Part shown: positions 46,062 through 55,779 of the stretch, piece by piece
Position numbering within the stretch: the stretch's first letter is position 1
How the letters are laid out: each line of letters starts with the position of its first letter
NCBI GenBank assembly: GCA_009733775.1
Contig: WOGZ01000128.1
Span: forward strand, 26,468-90,467
DNA from: Alectoria sarmentosa
Taxonomy: Eukaryota; Ascomycota; Lecanoromycetes; Lecanorales; Parmeliaceae
Direction: 5' to 3'
Length of the DNA stretch: 64,000 nucleotides
Translations under genes and position numbers: made by a program
Notes under the pieces: generated by a model
What the model was told of the DNA's origin: nothing
Seen by the model: only the letters and a program-made list of their open reading frames with translations
Databases searched by the model: none

Positions 46062-47150
46062 TCAGTTCCTCAATCCCTTTACCCAACTCCTCCACCCCCT
46101 CCACTCTACCCACCCCAAACTCGCCTTCTTTCCCTCATACCTCACAACACCCAGCCCCTTGACGTCCTTCCAATCCCCACTCTTGCCCTTCCACCCTGCC
46201 TTCCGCATCAAACTGACAATCGTCTCTTCCTTGCTCCAGCCCTGCTCCACGGCTACGTCCGGCAGGTAGGTCGCGTTGTAGCGCTTTCCGTGATGGGAGA
46301 AGGAGATACGGATGCCGTGGGTGCCGAGGGTCCAGTCAAAGGGGTGCGAGGCTGGGATGAAGTTTGTGAGAAAGGTGATGGAGGTGGAGAGGCTGGAGAG
46401 TTCGGAGAGGGAGATGGGGGAGAAGCGGTGGTCGTCGAATGCACTGGAACAGGTGTTAGGTCGGTAGGTAGTAGTAATTGTTGCTCCAGCTCAAGGAAGA
46501 AAGAAGATATAAGCCACCTACGCAGTCAACGCATATCCCCTCAACCCAGCCCCCAATTCCTGGGCTTCAAACGTGCCGATGCATCCTCGAAGACTCTTGT
46601 ACCCACTTCGTGGCGATATTGTGTTCCACGTCACGAACAACGGATGCTCTTCTTCCTTGGGTGGAGCGGTAGGTGATGGTTGCCGTGAGCGTCGACTGCC
46701 GAAGCTGAAGAAAGAGGTTTTGGACGAGGATTTAGAGGCGCTATCTATGGTTGCATTCGAGGAGGTGGTGGAGAGAGTAGAGGGCGTTGAAGAGGAGGAA
46801 GAGGCTGAGGCGGGGGACGGGGCTTGGAGGCGGGATATGCTGGGTAGGGACAGTTTCGAGGGTGTAGTTTGGGCAAGCTCTTCTGGTTGCTCGTCTTCTT
46901 GGTCTTCATCTTCATCATCTTCCTCTTCTAGCCCATCCAACTCACTATCATCTTCCAAATCATCTCTGTCTTGAAGATCTGGGTCTTGCTCATCCTCATC
47001 GTCTTCTTCGGGTTCGGTAGCCTTGGCTTTGGTGAAGGAATCGTATTGGGCCCATAGATCGAGCACCTGCCGGTACTCGAGCGGTTCGCGGTCTTCGAGG
47101 TCGGCGGTTAGGATTTCGAAGCAGTAGGCGCAGTGGGCGGGTGTCGCCAT
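46062..47150 (-). CDS. AMMECR1-domain protein
   Basis: Two exons (47150-46522 and 46443-46062) give 336 residues. The N-terminus (MATPAHCAYCFEILTADLE) begins the AMMECR1 fold. It is interrupted by an acidic run of mostly Asp and Glu (about 50-95) and a Ser/Thr-rich stretch (about 100-165). The domain then resumes: PLFVTWNTI, SLRGCIGTFEAQEL, GYALTAAFDDHRFSP, RISFSHHGKRYNATYLPDVA and EETIVSLMRKAGWKG. LRGCIGTF is the family's diagnostic motif. The AMMECR1 fold is found in all domains of life, but its biochemical function is unsettled; a redox or RNA role has been suggested. The intron joins ALTA to AFDD in phase. The GC-rich Ser insertion explains a long antisense frame. Start ATG 47150 is the first in frame. 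Confidence 0.92.
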
Positions 47151-48159
47151 CTGAGGAACCTGGCGGTTGAATCTGCCAATGAGGCGTGGTGCTATCAGAT
47201 GCCGTGGAGATGTAAATGGCTTGTATTCAAAGAAAACATAGAAAGATGTCAACTCATATCTAGGTTTCAGGTATATGGTAGGATTTGCATGGCTGAATCT
47301 CCAGATGGTATTGAAAATGAGGAAGAGGGAAGGTCATGGAAGGGCGGAGAGAGGCATCACGGCGGTCGGCAATGTGATGCCTCGTGTGCCTCTGGACATG
47401 ATCGGGCTGATCATCGCCGCCTTGGCGCTTGGGAGGCATCTCCGGGTGATAGTCACAGTGAGGTCGGCTCGGTGTGAGCGAAATGAACCGCAGATTTGGC
47501 GGATTTTTTGGAGCCGGATAATTCTTCAAGAATTCAACGTGCGCTCATTTTTCTGGTTAAACAATTCTAGAGCTATTGGAATAAAATAACTCATCAATTG
47601 CGAGTGTCGTGATTAAGACTTTCGTTGTCGATTTATGACAGTTGGCAGAAAGTACATTTTGCAGGCCCTGAGTGCTCACACCGAAGTCGGTACCGAATTC
47701 TTGGGCAACGCTAGTAAGCAGCCTTAACCCTATTATCGGAAGGCAGCCCCGTATCTGGGGACCCTGGAATGTATTCCTGGGAGCGCATAGACTGAATTTA
47801 GGGACCTCTTTGGGACCTCTTTTGGACGTTATAGGGGTGTTGGGCCTCAAGATGCGCTTGGGCTAGGTACAGTCCCGAAAAAGCTCTAAACATATTGTCC
47901 GACCAACCGACCTTATCCGATATCTTGGCGTCCGGGACTTTCCGTCGCGGCTTTTGCACTCAACTCAAACTCAAACTCTCCTTCCTCGTCTATGAATGTG
48001 CCAAGAAATTTCATGGCATTTCCAACACCGCTCCTCTCTAAAGTATATGTTTCTTTTTTCTCTTTCTTTCAAGCTTGCTTGCCGAGTTGAGAGGAAGATA
48101 CTACACAACATCACCAGCAACGCTTCCAGGTATCCTTTTGCATTCTCAACCCTAAGTTC
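47151..48159. other. Intergenic, AMMECR1-domain gene promoter side
   Basis: No supported gene. The reverse-strand kinase gene ends at 48160. Short frames at 47133-47866 on both strands look like chance. Confidence 0.5.
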
Positions 48160-49548
48160 TCAACCCTTCGCCTGGCCCCATAACCCTCGACTCGTCTCCT
48201 CCACCCGTCTCTGCTGTTCTCGAATCTGCTCCCCCGTCTGGCCCCTTGCGTTTCCCCGACTATCAATCTCCATCCTATTCCCCCCCTGCCCCGTGAAGTT
48301 CCCATCATTCAGCTTCCTCTCATCCCCATTCTCCTGCTGTTTGACCTTCGGCTGTTGACTCATAGCTCCCTCCATCAGCCCCGCTGCACCTCCTTCTCTT
48401 AACTTGTTAATCGCCCTTATTGTATCAATAGCCGCGTGTAACGTCCTCCGCGCATTGAAATTCTTCTTAATCACGGGTAACAAATCGCCTCCGCCTTTCG
48501 CACTCTCCCCTCGCTGCTGTCTCGCCATTTCGTCGACGAAAGGGTGTGAGAGCGCTTCGTGTGCTGTCATGCGCTGTTGGGGGTCGATGGTCAAGCAACG
48601 TTTTATAAATTCGCGCGCCGAAAGGGAGACAGACCGCCAGTATTCGAGGGGCGTGAAGGAGTAGTCGGCTACTAGGATGGCTTGCATTTCTTCGAGATTG
48701 GAGTCCCGGTCGAAGGGGGTATAGCCGCAGAGGAGGAAGTAGGTTATTACGCCTATTGCCCAGACGTCTCTAAAGCGGTCATTAAACCTCGATTGAGTAG
48801 GGTGAGGGGTTGAAGCAGAACGAACACTGGTTTTCCGTGACCGGTCTTCTTGAATATTTCAGGAGCCATGTAGCCCGGTGTACCGCATGTAGTCGTGAGA
48901 ACGTGAAACGCCTCTTCGTCCATTATTCTCGAAAGACCAAAGTCTGCTATCAGCAAATCTGCGTTGTCTTCAGGCGTTCGGAAGAGCAAATTCTCTGGTT
49001 TCAAGTCGCGGTGCACTATGCCATGGTCATGGAGATAAGCGACAGCGGAGAGAGTCGCACGGATGAGGTCTGCAGCGTCGGATTCGTAGTAGCTTCCTTT
49101 TCGACATATTCGATCGAACAATTCCCCGCCGAGGGCAAGGTCGGTCACTAAGTATACTGTGGAACTGTGAGTGAAGCTTCGAGGTCAACTGACCGCAACC
49201 GTCGCCGATAGACGTACAATTGTTCATTGTCTCAAAGTAGTCCACTAGCGTCAATATGTTTTGATGACCCATTGATACTCTTTTCAAGACAGCGATCTCG
49301 TTCCGAACCTATCACAGCTGCCATCAGCTTTGATGGTCCCCGAGTCTCTGGTTCAATAATTTGGCCGGTACCATATGCTCTCTCCCCGACATCATCCTCT
49401 TGTTGATAACCTTGGCCGCATAGTATCTCCCCGTGTCTATATGCACACACTCTTTCACCACCGAGTAGCTTCCCGCGCCCAACGTCTTTCCAGTCTTGTA
49501 CCTGCATGGCTGGATCTGGGGTTTGGCCTGCCCGAGTTGAGCGGCCAT
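48160..49548 (-). CDS. Calcium/calmodulin-dependent-type protein kinase
   Basis: Four exons (49548-49372, 49308-49218, 49156-48826, 48769-48160) give 402 residues. The kinase domain starts at about residue 16: TLGAGSYSVVKE (glycine loop), AAKVINK (ATP Lys), HRDLKPENLLF (catalytic loop), ADFGLS (DFG) and GTPGYMAPE (activation-segment end). This order and CGYTPFDRDS place it in the CAMK group. After the domain, KKNFNARRTLHAAI continuing to INKLREGG is a basic amphipathic helix where CaMKs bind calmodulin. It should be switched on by calcium, with roles in hyphal growth and stress signalling inferred from relatives. Exon 4's donor (GTTCGT) is non-consensus, but the join KPV-DVWAIGVI is right. 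ATG 49548 has a good context; the upstream frame is open but lacks ATG. Confidence 0.92.
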
Positions 49549-50058
49549 TCTAGAGGGCGGTGTGGAGGACTCGAGAAAGGGAATCGGATATGTGGCAATT
49601 GGATTCGCTGGATAGGGACGACCTCTGGTATCTGGCGGCGGAGGACGGCTCAATAGTACATCAAACTTGGTGTATCCCTGACCGTTGGGCACTCTGGTGG
49701 AAATAGGTGAGGAGCTCTAGGAGGGAGCTTTGATAAAAGGGATTGGGAGTCTTGTTGGACTGATGTTGTATATTGTGCGAGTGGTAAACGGTGTGTGACA
49801 GACCCTGGTCGGCAATCAAACCACTCTGAGTATGCTGCCTCTGTGGGACAAGCAGGCTGAAGCACGCCGCATGCTCGGGGTGGGGGGACTCGGCGGCAGC
49901 GGAGACTCAAGCGCGATTTGCTGGCCCCAATAAATCTATTGAAAAGCGACTTGATGATAATCTACAGGAATGATTGGATATCTGTACAGATGCTTTTCTC
50001 ACTATTCAATCGCTGATCTAGCGATTGATGTTGGGGGAGTCCCTGCTCTAAAATATTT
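49549..50058. other. Intergenic, kinase promoter side
   Basis: An open frame extends upstream of the kinase ATG to about 49692 but begins with GTG. A G-rich tract lies near 49875-49900. Nothing else seen. Confidence 0.5.
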
Positions 50059-52832
50059 TTACATGCTTCCACTCCGACTCATACTCGTACTCCTGCTGTC
50101 TCCATCCTCATTCAGAGCACCCATGCCTCTTACCCTGAACACACTTCCAGCCCATTCAGTAAACATATCAGGATCCCATGCCTCATCGTCCCTGCCTTTT
50201 CCCTTTTTACTGACTTGCTTTCCATTCGATCTCTTCTCTGCCGTGTAAATGTCATAAAACGTTTCGTAATTCTGAATCACCTGATCTTGCACTGCTGCCG
50301 CAAGCGTTTCCTTGGTTCGAACGTCATCCAGGTACTCATCCAGCTTTCGCCGAAGTACGGGGACCTCCTTCTCAGCAATCTTTTGGATCACATTGACCGC
50401 TTGTACTGCGTCGAAGCCTTTCTTGGCAGTGGCTGATGCATCGACAGGCTTGCTGATTCGTGAAGCAAACTCGCTCGTAAGGTCGTTTATGACTGTCCTG
50501 AGACTCCCATCAAGCTCAACTTTGGCGTCGAGCATGTTTTCCACGACTTTGGGGAGGAGACCACCACCCATGATTCGCCAAAGGTTCCGAGGGTCAAAGA
50601 GGCCGCCCCTTTCTCGGAGCTCCCAAAAGGTGTTCGTGACACCAGAGAAGTCGAATGAGACGTCTGGCGTGACGTACTCAATGTCGAAAGCTACGATTTG
50701 CTGTTTGAGGATTAATAGATGCTTGATCAGAAAGAGGCGGCCATCAGCCGAGGTGTTATGTGTCCTTTGGGTGACAAGTGTGGAAGCGTGTTTGAGGGAG
50801 TTTGTTGTTTGGTGAACTATGTTGTGGGCAAGATCATCGAATACAGTAGACTGCATAACAGTCAGGTAGGTCTTTAGAATGAAGAAGGCAAGCATACATT
50901 GACAAGACGGTAGATGCGGCTCAAGAGCCATATTGCTTTTCTTAGGGTGGGATACCAGCCCTGAAACGCTGCTTCCGTGTCGAAGCCCCAGCGGCCGTTG
51001 GGCGAATCGCCTTGTTCAACAACCATAGGAGTCTTTGGCATCGGAGTGGTAGGCTCCGCATTTGAGCCTTTTCTTCCAGATGTGGCACGAGGACGTTGGG
51101 ATTTTGTACCAGATAGGGAAACTTGCCGATTACGGGCTGGGTAATCCAATTCCTCCTTCTTCGGTTTGTATCTCTCAATTTCATCACGTAGGATAGCTTG
51201 AGCACGAAAGACAAGTCTAGTCTGGGCATCTTCAAGCGCCGTATGGATGAGTAAGGAGAAGTCAAACTGGTCTGCCTCCATAGGCTCGGCCTCCTCGTCT
51301 TGGTCGTGTATGTACCTGGTCTGCAAAAGAGTGCACAGCTCGCACAATTTCAACAGTTGAGTTTCGTGAATGATCCTTGGTCGTAAATGGTCGTACAATG
51401 GCTCGCACACAGATTCGAGAAAGTCATACAGTCCAGTTTCTCCTTCAAACCATTCCCGCCAAAGCTCGTATTCATCGGAGCAGACTCCACGAGTATAGCC
51501 GATACTACTTCGCGCAAAGGAAACAAGCTCTTTCGAGGTACTTGGAGCCAACGCAATGTCTGCAATCTTCTTCCTGGCGAGTGGAATTACGAGTCTACCA
51601 CGAGTGGCCGAGTAGCTCGTGTACAATTCGTTCATTAAGCTTTGATATTCTGCTTCAGCTCCAGGCTCAGCTCCAACAGGGACGACCGCTCGCTTCCGAA
51701 TTTCCTGGGCGATCTCCTTTAGCTCGGACGCACCAAATCGAAATTTGGCGTATAAAAGTGCGGAGTTAGTGGTATCGTTCAGTTGGCGATCGGCAATACG
51801 TCTCGAGACATCAGAAGCAATCTCTCGTAATGCGCCGACGAAATGGACACGAATCAAAGTCAAGCCTCTTGTCATCAGCGAACGGTAGCGCGACTGGTAA
51901 GTGGCTGCTTCTCGTTGTTTTGGCTAATAGGGTTAGCAAAACCCGTCCCATTCGTACACTAAACAGAGAACTTACATGAGCTGCCATGTACTCTAAACAC
52001 TCGTCAAGCCGAGCCAGCATTCCCGAAAATTCCTTGCTCCTCACAAAATTACCTGCTCCTGGTGCATTCAGTCGTCTTGTGACCGGTTCCAGATAACTAT
52101 AATACTTTAGGTTACTGTCGAGGTTGTCCGCAAGTCTCGTGATTCTTGTCTGCTCATCCAGTAAACCGGAACATTGTCTCTGAAAGATTGTAGTCTGCGA
52201 TTCGACGTCTTTAAACGAGCTGGTCAATGAAGCTAATAGGTCAAGCGTCGAGGATGTATCTAATAGTAGAGTATCTAGGTGCGACTGAGACATTTCCAAT
52301 TGTTTGTAATAGTTTCTGTAGTTATCCTCAGCACATTCGTCTCTAAAACTTCCCAAACACCACTGACGTGTAATCATCATGACTGGAGTCCAGCAACTCG
52401 TGCTCCAAGCCATTGTACCAATCAGCGAAGTCTAGCTCCGACGTGATATCTTTTCCCTCAGTATTTGCATCGTCTTTTGCTATCTCCCTTGCAGCCCCTT
52501 CAGAAGGAATATCCTGGCCTAATATAGCTTTCACCGCATCATGAAAATCGCTGTAAGATTGTGCCCGGCGAGTCAGGGTAGCTTCCGGAGGTCCAACGAG
52601 CTCTTGCGTAGCTTCAAAGCCATCTGCAAGGCGATCTACTCGACCAGTGTCAGCCTGATTGTCTTCCTGCGAGAACCATCAGAAAGCAATCCGGAGCAAG
52701 CTGAGGTCGTGGGCTTACATTAGGCCGTTCTAAAACCGATTGCTTTCTCTTGTGCTTAGGCAATTGTGACTTCTCTTGCTGCGGCTGCGCGCTCGGATTG
52801 AAAGAGTAATAGAGAGAAGCGTCATCGTACAT
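50059..52832 (-). CDS. COG3: Conserved oligomeric Golgi complex subunit 3 (COG3/Sec34)
   Basis: Five exons (52832-52719, 52654-52368, 52315-51976, 51923-50898, 50850-50059) give 852 residues. The start ATG gives MYDDASLYYSFNPS. The region YYKQLEMSQSHLDTLLLDTS, then SFKDVESQTTIFQRQC and KYYSYLEPVTRRLNAPG, is the diagnostic Sec34 N-terminal domain with coiled coils. The rest is alpha-helical, with RYIHDQDEEAEP, FDIEYVTPDVSFDFSG and a Ser-rich C-terminus. COG is a peripheral Golgi tethering complex for retrograde vesicles between Golgi cisternae; COG3 belongs to lobe A. The exon 2/3 join (DDYTNYYK) relies on a GTCAGT donor. It shares a very short promoter with the divergent uS2m gene. Confidence 0.95.
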
Positions 52833-52973
52833 AATTGAATGGTTGAGGATTGGGCGTTCTCTGATGTTGTCTGTGCGAGTTAGTGGAGGACGTGTCGAAT
52901 CTCAAACGGGCAACTTTGCCGAAACGTTTTTTGAAGCTCTCCGCGCCGTTCGGCTTCGTCCTGCACATCAACA
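52833..52973. promoter_or_regulatory. Very short bidirectional promoter, COG3 / uS2m
   Basis: Only 141 bp separates the two start codons once the uS2m start is placed at ATG 52974. Both 5' leaders must be very short or overlap. Confidence 0.6.
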
Positions 52974-54157
52974 ATGATATTAAGATGTGCGTTCATACGG
53001 CACGGTGTGTAGAATTATCCCACATGATATTTCTCGCCGCTGACTTCATCCTAGGCCGACGAATAGCAACAACTCCCACAAGGTCATGGACAAGATCCCT
53101 AGCCACCGAGATTGACATCGACACTCTCCCATCGTCCACCAATTCAATCGAAGCATCTCTAGAGAATTCTCTACGAGAAACCAAATCCATAGAATCAGAA
53201 GTCCAAAACGAGACAGTCCAATATGTCCCCCAAATCGACAATCGCTCCCACGCCGCCCAAAACCTCCTCGAAGACGGGACGGATGAGAGATACAATCACC
53301 ACCGATTCAATCAAAATCGTACGAGATCCCTCGGTACCTCCATAGACCTGAACCACTACCAACCGCACAAACTCCTCACCCACCCTCCGCGTCCTTCCGA
53401 TATAACACTCGAGCTGCTCCTCGCGTCTCAAGCGCATCTTGGCCACAAGACTTCTCATTGGAATCCTATGAACTCTCGTTATATCTTTGGCATACGGCAA
53501 GGTATACATATCATCTCCCTGGATCAGACGGCTGCGCATCTTCGCCGTGCTTGTCGAGTCGTTTCCGGCGTCGCTGAGAGAGGAGGATTGATATTATTTG
53601 TAGGCACGAGGAGCGGACAGGATAGGTGTGTGGTCAAAGCGGCACAAATGGCCGGTGGATGTCATTTATTTGAGAGATGGACGCCAGGAAGTATTACAAA
53701 TGGGCATCAGATATTGGGTCTGTGCAGGACGAAAGTCGTGGACGAGCTGGACCGGGAGATCAAAGGCTTCGACGAAGAGTTACGAGAACGCCAAGTCCTC
53801 AAACCAGATCTTGTCGTCTGTTTGAATCCATTGGAAAACTATGTCATGCTGCATGAATGCGGACTGAATACTATACCGACTATTGGTGTGATCGATACCG
53901 ATGCTAATCCGACCTGGGTCACTTATCCGATTCCGGCGAATGATGATAGTCTGAGGTGCGTGCAGGTCATAGCTGGGGCTTTGGGGAGGGCCGGTCAGGA
54001 GGGCCAAGCGAGAAGGAAAGAGATGGCAATGAAGGGGGTGGTTACTTATACACCGGATACGTTGATGACGGATTTGTCGGTGTCGACGCAAGGGGCGAGG
54101 ACTGGTGGTAGTGCTGCGGATATCAGGGGTAGTGATTCCGGAGGTGGTGGCGTCTAA
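52974..54157 (+). CDS. MRP4: Mitochondrial small-subunit ribosomal protein uS2m (MRP4)
   Basis: Two exons (52974-53004 and 53055-54157) with a 50-nt intron (GTGTGT donor, GCTGAC branch, CTAG acceptor) give 377 residues. The spliced N-terminus is MILRCAFIRHGRRIATTPTR, a strong mitochondrial presequence. An unspliced alternative would start at ATG 52985 without one. The uS2 domain follows: LLLASQAHLGHKTSHWNP, RYIFGIRQGIHIISLDQT, GLILFVGTRSG, RWTPGSITN, LKPDLVVCLNPLENYVMLHE, IPTIGVIDTDANP and YPIPANDDSLR. It is a structural protein of the small mitoribosomal subunit near the head-body junction. The end is Gly-rich and variable. Confidence 0.94.
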
Positions 54158-54309
54158 CAGATTGCAAAATGTACAAATGAGTGTCCAACAAATGGAATCC
54201 TGGAACTATATGACCTGTGTAAACATCTACTTCATTAACCTCATCGTCGCTTCCACGCTGTTCAAATTATTAGCACATGCTCTCGTACCTGAACAAAGAA
54301 AGTGTTCAC
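54158..54309. terminator. Short convergent spacer (3' ends of uS2m and carrier genes)
   Basis: Only 152 bp separates the two converging stop codons, so transcript 3' ends probably overlap. Confidence 0.45.
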
Positions 54310-55492
54310 TCACACAGCAAAAGTCCCAGCACTAACAGGCATCGCCCTCAACAAGGTCGGCCCAATTCCTTTCCAAAATCCACGCGCGCCCTCCCCCCTC
54401 CACGTTTGAGCAAAACAATCCCTCATGTTACTATACCTCTTATCCGCCCCAAACCCGTCACTCTGCATCTTACTCTTCACGACATCGAACGGATAGCTCG
54501 ACAGCCACAGGGCCTCGCCCGCCAAGCCCCCATACGTCGCTATCTTTACTTGGCTAATCTCATCGCGCTTGATCTTGTTCCGCGCAGCATCCGCGTTCAT
54601 CATGTACTCGAACGCAAGGAACCAGACGCCGTAGGCTTGCGCTTCGCGCAAGATCGTAACGGCCTCTCCGCGATACAGACCTGCCAAACCTCCTTCGTGG
54701 GCCGATAGTTTGCGCACGCAGTCGATCGGGCCGGAGTACAGGCGCTGAGCGCCATGCGGCTGGGTTTGTAACCGGATGCGGACGTGCTCTATGGGACCTG
54801 AGATGACGGAGTTGGCGACACCGGCGAATGCACCGGAGAGGTAGTATTGCCCGTATGAGGGGGTGGGATTAGTGGGATTGCTGGTGCTGTTTGATTGTTC
54901 GAAGGCACGGCGGGCGTAGTGGAAGGCGCCGAATTGGACTGATACGCAGGCACCGATGCCGACTAGGGGCGTCAATGTACCCTAGAAACCGGTCCACGAT
55001 GATGAGCACAACTCCTTCTTTGTTCGAGGCAAAGTGGGTTCTTACCTTGTAGAATGCCGCTGGACCTTCATTCTTGAAGATCTGGGTAGCACCATCTAGA
55101 GCGCTGGAGTATCTCGTTGTGGTTTGAAGGCGAACTTTGACAATATCTGGAAGTAGCTCGATATGGACTCTTCAGAATTGAGCAGAGAGGGCAGTACCTA
55201 CCAAACGGCTGTCCTATAGGTTTTGAGTCGTCAGCTACGCTAGAACCTTTTTTATACTCTGCAAAGAGTACGCTATCAAAGCAACATTTTCTGGGCTATT
55301 TTCTCGGATATCGCAGCAACGGATAACACAAATAAAATAAAAATCAAATACGAGGGAAAGACAACCATCAAATGTGATCATACATTACTGACCAAGTAAA
55401 ACTTGAGCAACTCCACCGGCAGCGCCAGCAAAAAGATCCTTCAGAGTTCTTTTAATGCCTCCTTCATCTAATTCCGCCACTGCATCTGCCAT
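54310..55492 (-). CDS. Mitochondrial carrier protein, YMC1/CRC1-like
   Basis: Four exons (55492-55393, 55213-55202, 55146-55046, 54981-54310) give 294 residues. Exon 2 is a 12-nt micro-exon carrying the heart of the first carrier motif, so the join reads LLGQPFDIVKVRLQ. Three mitochondrial-carrier repeats are present: PFDIVKVRLQ, GPIEHVRIRLQTQ and SYPFDVVKSKMQSDG, each followed by a G-rich partner segment (GPAAFYKGTLTPL, GLAGLYRGEA, GARGFWKGIGP). Six helices are expected in the inner membrane. The closest family in my judgement is YMC1/YMC2 or the carnitine carrier CRC1; the exact substrate is open. It is divergent from GRC3 across 287 bp. Confidence 0.92.
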
Positions 55493-55779
55493 TGTTGTGT
55501 CTAGATAGCTTGTCCTATCTAGGTAGATCGCTCCAAGCTCTTCATTATAGAAGCTACTCGTACTGTATATCCACAATTGTGTGACGAGGCTTGGGTACGA
55601 ATAAACTGAGGGTGCGATTTTTGTAGATAAGATTAGGGCTAATGTATAATAACGGCCAGCGGTCCGGACTCCGAAGGGCCAAAGATCCCCGAAAATTCTG
55701 TACCATTCTCACAACTTTTCGGAGAGAATCGTCGGTAAACAGCCATATTCCCGTGCAGTTAACCGGTCGTGGTCATGCT
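55493..55779. promoter_or_regulatory. Bidirectional promoter, carrier / GRC3
   Basis: The 287 bp between the divergent ATGs must serve both genes. No TATA element stands out. Confidence 0.55.

Noticed and set aside
46573..46974. Forward frame of 133 codons ending in a serine run
   Set aside because: Antisense to the acidic and serine-rich insertion of the AMMECR1-domain gene.
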